Source: Lachnospiraceae bacterium AC3007
GTDB taxonomy: Bacteria > Bacillota > Clostridia > Lachnospirales > Lachnospiraceae
Length of the DNA stretch: 58,135 nt
Reading direction: 5' to 3'
NCBI GenBank assembly: GCA_000621405.1
Contig: JHYK01000018.1
Coordinates: 1 to 58,135, forward strand
The notes beneath the pieces were generated by a model. It worked only from the letters and a program-made list of their open reading frames with translations. It had not been told where the DNA came from and ran no database searches. Position numbers and translations under genes: made by a program. Below, piece by piece: positions 49,293 to 58,064 of this stretch; position 1 is the stretch's first letter; each line of letters begins with the position of its first letter.

Positions 49293-52071
49293 AGGAGAAC
49301 ACAAATTCAATACCCTCTCCATCGCTGCGATAGGGTGTCTCATCGTGGCGGTGATACTGATCATAGGGACATTCGCACTGGGCAGGGTTGCGGACAATGA
49401 TACAAAGGAGGCAGTCAGTAATGTAAGTCTCCTGTACTTAAGCGAACTGGCGGGACGAAGAGAGCAGGTGGTATCGTCGATCCTTGATGATTACACCCGT
49501 GATCTGGACGTGGCAGTCGGCATGCTGACCGAAGATGATCTTGTGAGCAAAGAGACTCTCCAGGAGTATCAGTTCAGGATGAAGCAGCTGTACGATCTGG
49601 ACAAATTCGCATTCATTGATACAGAAGGGCTCATCTATACATCAAGGGGCACGAGATCAGATATAGATCAGTATGACATAGACTACAGGAATCTGACTGA
49701 GCCGGAGATATCGATCAAGAATCTTTTAAGCAGTGATAAGAAAGTCGTGATAGCGATACCTGTCGACAATCTGTCGCTTGAAGGCAATACTCTGATAGCA
49801 TGCTTCATGGAGATCGACATGGACAATCTCCTGCGCAATGTATCCATCCAGTCCAATAACAATACGACATTCTGCAACATCTATACCAAAGACGGTGTGG
49901 CTCTTACAGACATGGTCCTTGGCGGACTTGCAAGCGAGGACAATCTTCTTGAAGCCATGGACCAGGCCTCATATGACAAAGGATATTCGTACGATAAATT
50001 AGTACAGGATTTTGAAGACGGAAGAAGCGGGGAAGTATCTTTTTCCTACAGCGGGATCAGTGAGACTCTATATTATGTACCGGTACACGGGACGGAATGG
50101 ATGCTCACTTATCTGATTCGCGAGAGCATCATCGGAGAGCAGATCAATTCGATATCGGATACGATAATCATCCGGAGCGCCGTGCAGTCCGTGATGACTG
50201 CTCTTATACTCATCATCATGTTCTCACTTCTTTTCATGCAGCAGAGGAAAGCAGCAAAGGATGCGCTCGACCGCGAGGTCACCGAGACCGAGAATCGTGT
50301 CAGGCAGCAGGAACTTGAAGAGCAGCTTGCAATGCAGGAGGAGCTGGCTTCAAAGAGCGAGGAGCTCGCAAAAGCGCTGGAGGCCGCGGAGGACGCCAAC
50401 CGGGCGAAGTCAGGTTTTGTCTCCAACATGTCTCATGAGATCCGGACTCCGATCACTGCCATCCTCGGAATGAATGAAATGATCCGAAGGGAGAGCAACG
50501 ACGAGAACATCCTTTCTTACGCAGACAATATCAGTTCTGCCGGCGAGAGCCTGCTCGGCATCATCAGTGATATCCTTGATTTCTCCAAGATAGAAGCAGG
50601 CCGCATGGAACTGACCGTCGACAGTTATTCGCCGGCGGGGCTTATCAACGATCTGTATAACCTGATCCGTTTCCGGGCAGAGGCCAAGGGGCTTGATCTG
50701 ATCTTCAACATAGACAGCACTATCCCCAAAGGCCTTAAGGGTGACGAACTCAGAGTAAAGCAGATCGTGACAAATCTTCTTACCAATGCGGTAAAGTACA
50801 CTGAAAAAGGAAATGTAACTCTAGATATAAAATGCACGGAGAAGAATAAAGAAGGTAACAGCGTGAGACTCCTGATCGCTGTCGAAGACACGGGCATGGG
50901 AATAAAGGCTGAGGAGATGGAAAAACTCTTTGTTCCTTTTGACAGACTGGACATATCACGCAACAGGAGCATCGAGGGAGCGGGACTCGGTCTTTCGATC
51001 AGCAGACAGCTCCTGCATATGATGAACTCCGAACTGAAGGTTGAGAGCATATATGGACAGGGATCAAGGTTTTATTTCAGCATCTGGCAGGAAATAAGTG
51101 ATCCCGAAGAGATAGGTGAGCTCAGGCCTTCCGACAGGAAAAGGCAGGCCAGGAAGGCTGACGGACAAAGAAAGTATTTCACCGCTCCCGGCAGAAGGAT
51201 ACTTGTAGTGGATGATATGCCGATGAACCTTCAGGTGCTGACCGGACTCCTCAAGCGCTCGGAGATGATCATCGAGACCGCATCGGGCGGTGAAGACTGC
51301 ATTAGCAAATTCGGGGAGCAGGAATTTGATATTGTCTTCCTCGATTACAGAATGCCCGGAATGGACGGCATAGAGACGCTTCACAAACTGCACGAAAAAT
51401 ACCCTGACAAGGTCGCGCATATACCGATCATAGCGCTTACAGCCAGTGCGATACTGGGCGACAAGGAGAGGCTCTTAAAAGAGGGCTTCACGGACTACCT
51501 AGCAAAGCCCGTAGTCATATCCGATATGGAAGAGATGATGACCCGGTATCTCGGAGAAAGCGCTGCGGCTGAAGCAGCAGACACCTCAAAGGATGACACG
51601 GGCAGAGTCACATCGGCTAATGCAGCAGATACCTCAAAGGATGACGGGGACAGAGTCACAGAGGATGAGACAGCGGATGTCTCCGGTGATATTCCCGAAG
51701 AGATCCCCGAAGGGATACTCCGGATCAGGGAACTCGATCATAATAAGGGACTTGAGTATTGCGGAGATGCGGAGGATTATCTCTTTGCTCTTCAGACATA
51801 CGCCGAGTCAGTGGAGGAGAAGGCCGCATCGCTTGAAGATTGTGTAAAGACAGAACGTATCGAAGATTTTGTCCTGCTTGCTCATTCATTAAAGAGTATG
51901 TCTAAATCTATCGGCGCCATCGGACTGCATGAGCAGGCCAGGATCCTGGAGCAGGCCGGAAGAGAAGGAGATATGGATGGAGTCAGATCCGGAACGGAGA
52001 GATTTGTCAGGGAATACAGGGCGCTTGGAGAAAAGCTTGCCGCTGTATTACCGGGATCGTCCGGGGAGTAA
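49282..52071 (+). CDS. Hybrid histidine kinase: Cache-HisKA-HATPase-REC-Hpt
   Basis: 929 residues. Spans at about 14-36 and 297-317 enclose a Cache-type sensor (LYDLDKFAFIDTEGLIYTSR; TLYYVPVHGTEWMLTYLIRE). A coiled coil follows (about 318-375), then HisKA with the phospho-His in NMSHEIRTPITAILG, HATPase boxes (VKQIVTNLLTNAVKYTEKGN, DTGMGI, GAGLGLSISRQLL), a receiver (LVVDDMPMN; phospho-Asp in VFLDYRMPGMDG; Lys in LAKPV), and an Hpt domain with LLAHSLKSMSKSIGA. The linker between receiver and Hpt has a 16-residue repeat. Starts 11 bases inside the HD-GYP gene. It likely signals to that regulator and the 52143 receiver. Confidence 0.94.
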   Translation: MKTEGEHKFNTLSIAAIGCLIVAVILIIGTFALGRVADNDTKEAVSNVSLLYLSELAGRREQVVSSILDDYTRDLDVAVGMLTEDDLVSKETLQEYQFRMKQLYDLDKFAFIDTEGLIYTSRGTRSDIDQYDIDYRNLTEPEISIKNLLSSDKKVVIAIPVDNLSLEGNTLIACFMEIDMDNLLRNVSIQSNNNTTFCNIYTKDGVALTDMVLGGLASEDNLLEAMDQASYDKGYSYDKLVQDFEDGRSGEVSFSYSGISETLYYVPVHGTEWMLTYLIRESIIGEQINSISDTIIIRSAVQSVMTALILIIMFSLLFMQQRKAAKDALDREVTETENRVRQQELEEQLAMQEELASKSEELAKALEAAEDANRAKSGFVSNMSHEIRTPITAILGMNEMIRRESNDENILSYADNISSAGESLLGIISDILDFSKIEAGRMELTVDSYSPAGLINDLYNLIRFRAEAKGLDLIFNIDSTIPKGLKGDELRVKQIVTNLLTNAVKYTEKGNVTLDIKCTEKNKEGNSVRLLIAVEDTGMGIKAEEMEKLFVPFDRLDISRNRSIEGAGLGLSISRQLLHMMNSELKVESIYGQGSRFYFSIWQEISDPEEIGELRPSDRKRQARKADGQRKYFTAPGRRILVVDDMPMNLQVLTGLLKRSEMIIETASGGEDCISKFGEQEFDIVFLDYRMPGMDGIETLHKLHEKYPDKVAHIPIIALTASAILGDKERLLKEGFTDYLAKPVVISDMEEMMTRYLGESAAAEAADTSKDDTGRVTSANAADTSKDDGDRVTEDETADVSGDIPEEIPEGILRIRELDHNKGLEYCGDAEDYLFALQTYAESVEEKAASLEDCVKTERIEDFVLLAHSLKSMSKSIGAIGLHEQARILEQAGREGDMDGVRSGTERFVREYRALGEKLAAVLPGSSGE
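51574..51669 (+). repeat. 48-base direct repeat in the kinase linker
   Basis: GCAGCAGACACCTCAAAGGA at 51574 and GCAGCAGATACCTCAAAGGA at 51622 start two 48-base units encoding AADTSKDD-G-RVT. They lie between the receiver and Hpt domains and only lengthen the acidic linker. Confidence 0.75.
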
Positions 52072-52142
52072 TGACCGGCTTGCGAAGCAGGAAATAAGTA
52101 CAGACAGGAAGCGTAATAGTTTTACAGCTAAGGAGGAAGCAG

Positions 52143-52505
52143 ATGAGTCTGGTAATGCTTGTAGATGATGATACTGATATGCTCAAACTGACAGAGCGCT
52201 GGGTAATAAAGGCGGGCTTTGAGACGCTATGCGCATCATCGGGCGCAGAAGCACTGGATATCCTTAAGGCTGCAAAGCCTGATGTCATAGTACTGGATTA
52301 TGCCATGCCTGTAATGGACGGGCCGGCGTTATATCGTGAGATCAAAGCCGGTGAAAATACAAAGGACATTCCTGTGATCTTCAGGACCGGTAAGGAAGAC
52401 GAAGAGTCTGAGGCTGTGCTTAAAGATCTGGCTCCTGCGGGAGTGATCCCCAAGTCCGAAGGAAAACCGGGATTACTCGGGATCCTCAACGACGTGATCA
52501 AGTGA
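52143..52505 (+). CDS. Single-domain response regulator (CheY-like)
   Basis: 120 residues, receiver only: acidic Asp8-Asp10, phospho-Asp52 (VLDYAMPVMDG), Thr in FRTGK and Lys in IPKSEG. AAGGAGG precedes the ATG. It follows the hybrid kinase by 71 bases. Its last 33 bases overlap the 3' end of the convergent REC-Hpt-REC gene. It has no output domain, so it probably acts by protein contact or as a phosphate carrier. Confidence 0.92.
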   Translation: MSLVMLVDDDTDMLKLTERWVIKAGFETLCASSGAEALDILKAAKPDVIVLDYAMPVMDGPALYREIKAGENTKDIPVIFRTGKEDEESEAVLKDLAPAGVIPKSEGKPGLLGILNDVIK

Positions 52506-54176
52506 TCTTTCAAACAGCGATTCGGAGAAAAATCTGTCTACGGAATCGATGAGAGATTCCTTTGAAAGAGATTTGAGAAGATAGCCGTCAGGCTTGTAAT
52601 GCAATATGCTGAAAACATGGTCCCTGTCATTCTTTCCGGTAAGGAAAATGATGGGGATCATCTGCGTCTCGGGGTCGTTACGAAGATGCCCCATAAGCTC
52701 GTGACCGTCCATCTCGGGCATCTCGTAATCGAGGAGTACAAGATCGGGCGTCACGGCGGCAAGACCTGATATCATCTCGTGCGCGCTTGAAAAAGCAGAG
52801 ACACTGTAGTGCGGTGTGAGCCAGCGGGCGATCACTGATCTGTAATCGGGATCATCATCTACCAGGAAGATGGTCTTCATGCGGTGATAATCTCTGAGGA
52901 GCTCGGAGTAGTATTCCATATCATCCAGAAATACAGAGGGTTCCACAGGCCTCGGATAAGTGTGCGAGACTCGGCCCGCTCCCTTTGAATTCATGGCTTC
53001 ATCTATATCGCTGACGTCTCCTGTCAGGCACAGCAGCTTGGAATCGTCCTGACAGAGCTCGCCAAGGAGATTCATGGTGATACTGATATGAGAGTCTTCT
53101 TCCACTTTGGGATAATATACAACGATGTCCGCATCGAATCTGTGATTGATGATAGCATCCGGACTGTCCGGCACAGGGATCACCGAGAAGCCCTTTTCGC
53201 TGAGAATCTTTTCTATTCCCTTTGCGGCTATTCCCTGAGCAGAATTGATATAGAGGACGGATCTGCTGTGATCCACAGATACTGTGCCCGCATGCGCTTC
53301 TTTTGCATGTTCGGCGGCATCGTCCATTATATGCTTTATATCATCGTCTTCCATAAGAGGATCGAGCGGCTTGATGAAACGTCTGTATTCGGTCAACAGT
53401 TCATCGGTACGCTCTTCAGCCGCGTTATAGTCTTTGTTGTCGATCTTCTGCTCAATATCGGCAGCGATCTCGCTCAGGTTCCTGGCTCCGATAAGCCGGG
53501 ACATACTCTTAAGAGAATGAACAGCCAGCCTGTACAGAGTCCAGTCTTTGTTTCTCGAGTACAGCGCGATCTCATCGGATTTCTCATCTATTGAAGAGCG
53601 GAATATATACAGAGCGTCAATATAGTCTTCGGCGCTGCCGCAGCATCCGATCCCCGCATCGAGATCGATATGGGGCACGATCTTAAGCCACAGGGGGAGT
53701 TTGTCAAGCTCGTCTTTCAGCTCATCATCGGCCAAAGGCTCTTTGGAACGCTTGTCTTCTGCGAGAGCAGTCTTTGTCTCCGGAGTATCGGACGTATCGG
53801 GCAGATAGGTCATGATGAGTTCGGAGAGCTGTTCGGGATCCACAGGCTTTATGAGAACGTCTGAAAAACCTGCGGCTTTATAGAGATTGATGTTTTTGCG
53901 TCCTTCTTCTGTGGTATGGCAGATGACAGGAATGCTGCGTCCCTTTTCCCTGAATATGCCCTTTAACTGCACCAGAGTGTCCACTCCGTCCATGTCGGGC
54001 ATACGGTGGTCCAGCAGGATCAGGTCATAGTCCCTGGCTTTCACCATCTCCAGACACTTGAAACCGCTGTCTGCCTGTTCGGAGACAACTCCGCGGGAAG
54101 CAAGCAGGGATGAAAGTATCATCCTGTTAACGGACAGATCATCTATTATCAGCACGCGCGATGCGTTATTGTTCAT
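52473..54176 (-). CDS. Phosphorelay protein REC-Hpt-(pseudo-REC)-REC
   Basis: 567 residues, no kinase and no DNA-binding domain. REC1 at 1-125 (LIIDDLSVNR; phospho-Asp in LLDHRMPDMDG; Lys in LIKPVDPEQ). Hpt at about 160-255 with LAVHSLKSMSRLIGA. A middle segment (about 300-425) looks like a receiver that has lost its phospho-Asp (ADIVVYYPKVEED). REC2 at about 432-550 (FLVDDDPDY; LLDYEMPEMDG; FLTGKN; LLKSLSKESL). The Hpt resembles that of the hybrid kinase (CCGSAEDY versus YCGDAEDY, and HSLKSMS). Expected to shuttle phosphate in the same relay. Confidence 0.9.
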   Translation of the reverse strand: MNNNASRVLIIDDLSVNRMILSSLLASRGVVSEQADSGFKCLEMVKARDYDLILLDHRMPDMDGVDTLVQLKGIFREKGRSIPVICHTTEEGRKNINLYKAAGFSDVLIKPVDPEQLSELIMTYLPDTSDTPETKTALAEDKRSKEPLADDELKDELDKLPLWLKIVPHIDLDAGIGCCGSAEDYIDALYIFRSSIDEKSDEIALYSRNKDWTLYRLAVHSLKSMSRLIGARNLSEIAADIEQKIDNKDYNAAEERTDELLTEYRRFIKPLDPLMEDDDIKHIMDDAAEHAKEAHAGTVSVDHSRSVLYINSAQGIAAKGIEKILSEKGFSVIPVPDSPDAIINHRFDADIVVYYPKVEEDSHISITMNLLGELCQDDSKLLCLTGDVSDIDEAMNSKGAGRVSHTYPRPVEPSVFLDDMEYYSELLRDYHRMKTIFLVDDDPDYRSVIARWLTPHYSVSAFSSAHEMISGLAAVTPDLVLLDYEMPEMDGHELMGHLRNDPETQMIPIIFLTGKNDRDHVFSILHYKPDGYLLKSLSKESLIDSVDRFFSESLFERSLDHVVEDPE

Positions 54177-54335
54177 GCGTGATAGTTACCTCGTACGGAT
54201 CGTTTTTACTGACCATAATAATATATCATTTCCGCTCTTGAAGTGTCTACCTGCGACGCCTTGTGGCAATGGCATCCTGAATACAGCAACGCCGGATCAC
54301 ATGTGAAACCTGCTGTCGGCTTCACGGCCGCCGGA

Positions 54336-55127
54336 CTATTTGATGTAAAACTCGGAGACAGCAGTGTTGAAAGCCTCCATCACAGCTTCTTTTTCTTCTT
54401 CATCTTCCAGATCATAGGCAGCGGTAAACTGTACGATCACATCATTTCCCGTGTTGCGTTCGGTGTATCCTGTCAGAAGGAGTATCACTCTTACTTTGCC
54501 GCCGTCGGGATCTGTCAGATCGATGTATATCTGCGGCCTCGACAGTATCTCGCCTGTCGCTGCATCGCTTATCTCAACGTACTCCACGTCTCCGATATCA
54601 TCAACCGTATTCCCTCCCGGAATGACCTCTTCAATGACGGAATATATCAATGTGTCATCAAGATATTCACCGGGGTCTCCGGTTGCACCGGGGATGCGCC
54701 TTATCGTGACAAAGGGCGAATAGCCGGGTCTGTCCAGGTATATCGCTGTGCCTCCGAAAGGCAGATCTTCGCTTTCCCAGTCTGTCTGATATGAGCTGCG
54801 GTATTTGGTATAGAAAGCATTGTTTTCGGCATAGATATAATCATATTCTTCATCCTGCCGGTCCGAAAAGATATCAACGGAAAATGACGGAAGAGAAAAC
54901 TGCTCAAAAAAACGGAATATCCTGTCAGGTTCATGAAGACGCGGGTCATCAAAGTCGATCAGTGCTACGCCGGCTGAGACCACGATAATGATGATGACCG
55001 AAGCCAGAATGATACGTGACTGATCGGGCTTTTTTTTCTCAATGCCCCAGTCCCTGTTTCTGCTTGGAGTAAAGCCTTTCTGATATATTGTGTTTTTTTC
55101 GGTATTAAAGATATCGTCGCGGTCCAT
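54336..55127 (-). CDS. Single-span membrane protein of unknown function
   Basis: 263 residues from ATG 55127 (a TTG four codons earlier is possible; no clear ribosome site for either). A charged cytoplasmic part of about 40 residues precedes one membrane span (IILASVIIIIVVSAGVALI, about 39-57). The outside domain of about 200 residues contains GGTAIYLDRPGYSPFVTIRR and a DDIGDVEYVEISDAATGEIL stretch, then IQFTAAY-like strands and an acidic helix. I recognise no family. It lies between the phosphorelay protein and the GGDEF cyclase, same strand, so it may be part of that signalling group. Confidence 0.75.
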   Translation of the reverse strand: MDRDDIFNTEKNTIYQKGFTPSRNRDWGIEKKKPDQSRIILASVIIIIVVSAGVALIDFDDPRLHEPDRIFRFFEQFSLPSFSVDIFSDRQDEEYDYIYAENNAFYTKYRSSYQTDWESEDLPFGGTAIYLDRPGYSPFVTIRRIPGATGDPGEYLDDTLIYSVIEEVIPGGNTVDDIGDVEYVEISDAATGEILSRPQIYIDLTDPDGGKVRVILLLTGYTERNTGNDVIVQFTAAYDLEDEEEKEAVMEAFNTAVSEFYIK

Positions 55128-55157
55128 CGAAAAAACCAACTGATTTTCCGTATCAGT

Positions 55158-56669
55158 TTACGCCTGCGGGCTGTCCGGTCTTGTAGGCGCTCCCATTTGT
55201 TTGAGCTGCTTTTTGCGTTTGTACATCATCTGATCAGCTCTTTCAAATACATCGTGAACCATCTGATCCTCAGGGGTCAGAGTTGAGTAGCCGATGGAAA
55301 CGACTACTTCGTTCTTTTTGATATTTTCTTCAATCTCGCGGTTTACCATATCCAGTTCTTCGAGCATTGTATCATAGCCTTTTTCCTGAAGTATGACTAC
55401 GAATTCATCTCCGCCGATCCTGTAGACAGCTCCGTGAGTAAAGTGCTCGCAGATCAGCGCACAGGCGTCTTTGATAAGCTTGTCCCCGGCAGCGTGTCCG
55501 AGAGTATCATTGACAAGCTTAAGCCCGTTTATATCACACACTATCACACCAAGCTTATCTATATCATTTTCCCTGATCCTCTGATTGAGAAGAGCTTCCG
55601 CGTCGGAATATGCGTGCTTATTTCTTACCCCCGTCATGGAATCCGTATTGGCCATGTTACGGAAGGTCTTTGTGTTTTCTTTCTCCGCTGCAAGATCCCT
55701 TTCTGAAAGGGTTTTCATCATCGTCAGCAGGATAAAGAGCAGTATAAGAGACAGGATAAGAATGAAAGCCACCTGTCTTCTGCTCAACAAAAGGCTGTGT
55801 TCACTGATGCTGCGGATCCTGTTCTGTATAACGCTGTCACAGATGAGCACGACCATCATCCAGTCAGTGCCCTCTACCGGAACATAGCATAAGGTCTCGT
55901 CGGAACCATTGACTGTATAAGTGATGCTTCCCTCCACACCGTTTGAGAAATTATCACAGTGTTCGTTCCAGCTTTCTTCAGGAATGACTTTTTTAACCGT
56001 ATCAAGAAGGTTGTGTCCGGAGATAAAATCCCCAAGCTTTGTGCCCGAGAGGTTTTCGCCGTTCTTGCTGTACAGACCGAAATATGTCCTGCCCTCATCT
56101 TCAAAAGCCAGCAGATCAACTATCTCCTTGACATCGATCTGGACAAAGCTGGCCTTGTACTGCTTTCCGGCTATAACAAGATCAGGTGTGGGAGCAGCCA
56201 GACAGAGCTGCTTCGAAGAGCCGTAGATGGATACCGTACTGATATATCTTTTGTCCATGGTGTCATTGGAAAGAAAAGCATGGCGGCTTCCGCCTGTGTA
56301 GGTGGTATATTGCGTGTAGACGATATTGTCGGTATCTACAAGCGCGAAGCGGTCGAGGGACAGCAGGGACTTCAGGCTTCCTATTGCGGTGCGGAGCTCT
56401 TCGTCAGATCCGATCGGTTCATTATTGATGAAGTCAACAGCTTTTTTCATCTGGTCAAAGTTGTTATTTATCAGATTCGTGATCGTTTTTGCACGACGGT
56501 CCGCCATTGCTTCCAGATAGAATGAACTGACTTCGGCAACGGCTTCATTTGTAGCATTGACAGTCTGTATTGATGTGAAAACCGTATTGAGTATCACTGC
56601 AGTCATCAATATGATCCCTCCGACAACTGCAGTCAGGATGAATGTTTTTCTCGTGATCTGTTTTTTCAT
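55158..56669 (-). CDS. Membrane diguanylate cyclase (Cache-GGDEF)
   Basis: 503 residues. Span near 10-33, Cache-type sensor (about 34-290; LLSLDRFALVDTDNIVYTQY, ETLCYVPVEGTDWMMVVLIC), second span (about 300-320), then GGDEF at about 340-495: DSMTGVRNKHAY, GVIVCDINGLKLVNDTLGHAAGD and YRIGGDEFVVIL. The catalytic signature is intact, so it should make c-di-GMP. The inhibitory RxxD site five residues before it is absent (FTHG at that place). The sensor is clearly homologous to that of the 49282 kinase. Its ATG overlaps the upstream binding-protein stop by one base (TGATG). Confidence 0.93.
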   Translation of the reverse strand: MKKQITRKTFILTAVVGGIILMTAVILNTVFTSIQTVNATNEAVAEVSSFYLEAMADRRAKTITNLINNNFDQMKKAVDFINNEPIGSDEELRTAIGSLKSLLSLDRFALVDTDNIVYTQYTTYTGGSRHAFLSNDTMDKRYISTVSIYGSSKQLCLAAPTPDLVIAGKQYKASFVQIDVKEIVDLLAFEDEGRTYFGLYSKNGENLSGTKLGDFISGHNLLDTVKKVIPEESWNEHCDNFSNGVEGSITYTVNGSDETLCYVPVEGTDWMMVVLICDSVIQNRIRSISEHSLLLSRRQVAFILILSLILLFILLTMMKTLSERDLAAEKENTKTFRNMANTDSMTGVRNKHAYSDAEALLNQRIRENDIDKLGVIVCDINGLKLVNDTLGHAAGDKLIKDACALICEHFTHGAVYRIGGDEFVVILQEKGYDTMLEELDMVNREIEENIKKNEVVVSIGYSTLTPEDQMVHDVFERADQMMYKRKKQLKQMGAPTRPDSPQA

Positions 56670-57799
56670 CAGTTATCACCATACAGCAGCTCAAGCATGA
56701 TGGCTGCGTCCTCCTGATAGATTACCGTGGTTATCTCGTCTGTCTTTTCCTGAAACAGCTCACCCGGTTTGTTGCCGTCTGCGATCTTAACGGCATTCTG
56801 AAGCGTGTCGAATCCGATCGAATAGCAGTCCTGCACCCCGAGACAATATATGATCCCGTCCTTCAGATAATGCAGTGCTTCCTGGTCGTGATCCATACCG
56901 ACTATGACGGTATCGCTGCCTGTCTCGGTCACTGCTCTGGCAGCACCGACAGGATTGCTCATATTGCAGCAGATGATCCCGTCCAGATCAGGAGTATCGG
57001 CCAGGATCTTTTTTGTGAGATCATAGGCCATATCGACTGAATCCATATCATACTCCGTAGCGACTATTGTCATATCACTGTATTTCGCTATGGTATCCTT
57101 GGCGCCTCTCGCTCTGTCCTCATGGCAGGGAGCGCCTTTGCTTCCCACGAGGATGGCCACTTTGCCTTTATATCCGAGCTTTTCGCATAAGGCTTCTGTC
57201 AGATCCGCGCCGTCCTGATAGTTATGTGTATTCCCCACATAAGCTATCCTTTTACATCCCTCGGCTGCATCGGAACTGGAAAAAGTCATCACCTTGATAC
57301 CGGAATCCACCATCTCATCAAGGACCGGGGAGATCACCTCTTCATCGGCAACATCGACACCGATCACGTCGAAATCTCTGTCTCTGACTTCAAGCAGCCG
57401 CTTCGTCTGGTCTTCGGCAGAGGCCGCTTCCGGTGCCATGTACTCGTATGTGATCGTGATGCCTTTGTCGAGGAATTTCCTCTGGGCATCTTCCATACCG
57501 AGAGCTACCGCATCCCACCAAGGGTGGACGATCTTATATGTGAAGTAGAAATTATAATGATCTTTTTTGGGTTCGTACTGATCGAGTTCATGATCAAAGT
57601 TTACGGCGCTGTTCACTGCATCCTCTGATCTGGGATCTTCTTCGGACGTGCCGGTGGATCCATCCGTGACCGTAACCTCAGACGATCCGGTCCCGGAAGA
57701 AGCAGCGGCTCCGGAAGAAGCAGTGGAGCAGGAAGACAAAACGACTGCTGCTATCAGCACGAGCGGTATCATGCCGGCTTTCTTGTGATAATACCTCAT
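56669..57799 (-). CDS. Sugar-type periplasmic binding lipoprotein coupled to the cyclase
   Basis: 376 residues from ATG 57799 (GAGGTG nine bases upstream; GTG 57811 is an alternative). Lipoprotein signal with Cys24 in the lipobox VLSSC, then a Ser/Gly/Thr linker, then a ribose/galactose-type binding domain: NFYFTYKIVHPWWDAVALGM, GVDVADEEVISPVLDEMVD, VAILVGSKGAPCHEDRARG, GIICCNMSNPVGAARAV, VIVGMDHDQEALHYL and GVQDCYSIGFDTLQ. No ABC sugar transporter lies nearby; the next gene, one base overlapped, is the diguanylate cyclase. A receptor role rather than transport is likely. Confidence 0.9.
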   Translation of the reverse strand: MRYYHKKAGMIPLVLIAAVVLSSCSTASSGAAASSGTGSSEVTVTDGSTGTSEEDPRSEDAVNSAVNFDHELDQYEPKKDHYNFYFTYKIVHPWWDAVALGMEDAQRKFLDKGITITYEYMAPEAASAEDQTKRLLEVRDRDFDVIGVDVADEEVISPVLDEMVDSGIKVMTFSSSDAAEGCKRIAYVGNTHNYQDGADLTEALCEKLGYKGKVAILVGSKGAPCHEDRARGAKDTIAKYSDMTIVATEYDMDSVDMAYDLTKKILADTPDLDGIICCNMSNPVGAARAVTETGSDTVIVGMDHDQEALHYLKDGIIYCLGVQDCYSIGFDTLQNAVKIADGNKPGELFQEKTDEITTVIYQEDAAIMLELLYGDN

Positions 57800-57829
57800 C
57801 AGGTATACCACCTCGTATTATATAGTCAT

Positions 57830-58064
57830 ACCCATTCTTTACCTTTTCTATAGGTATCGGGTATGCTGTTAAAGATGCTGTGGTTTGGTATATCGCACCT
57901 ACCGCATAGACGGTTTAATGGAGGCTCCAACCACAGTCTCTTTGTTTAATTGTTAATCAGTTAGATACCGCATGACGGTTTATGTAGAACGAGGTTACAG
58001 CATGCAAAGAGCCCTGTGGATCTTATAACAGCAGCATCATATACTTTTTAGGAGGATCACATTT
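57830..58064 (+). ncRNA. Probable IS110 left end with possible bridge-RNA region
   Basis: Non-coding stretch before the transposase start. CTGTGGTTTGG (57878-57888) pairs with CCAACCACAG (57927-57936) with one bulge, and ACCGCATAGACGGTTTA (57901) nearly repeats at 57966 as ACCGCATGACGGTTTA. IS110-group elements encode a guide (bridge) RNA in the non-coding end next to the gene; this region has the right place and size. The exact element end and RNA limits cannot be set from here. Confidence 0.35.
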
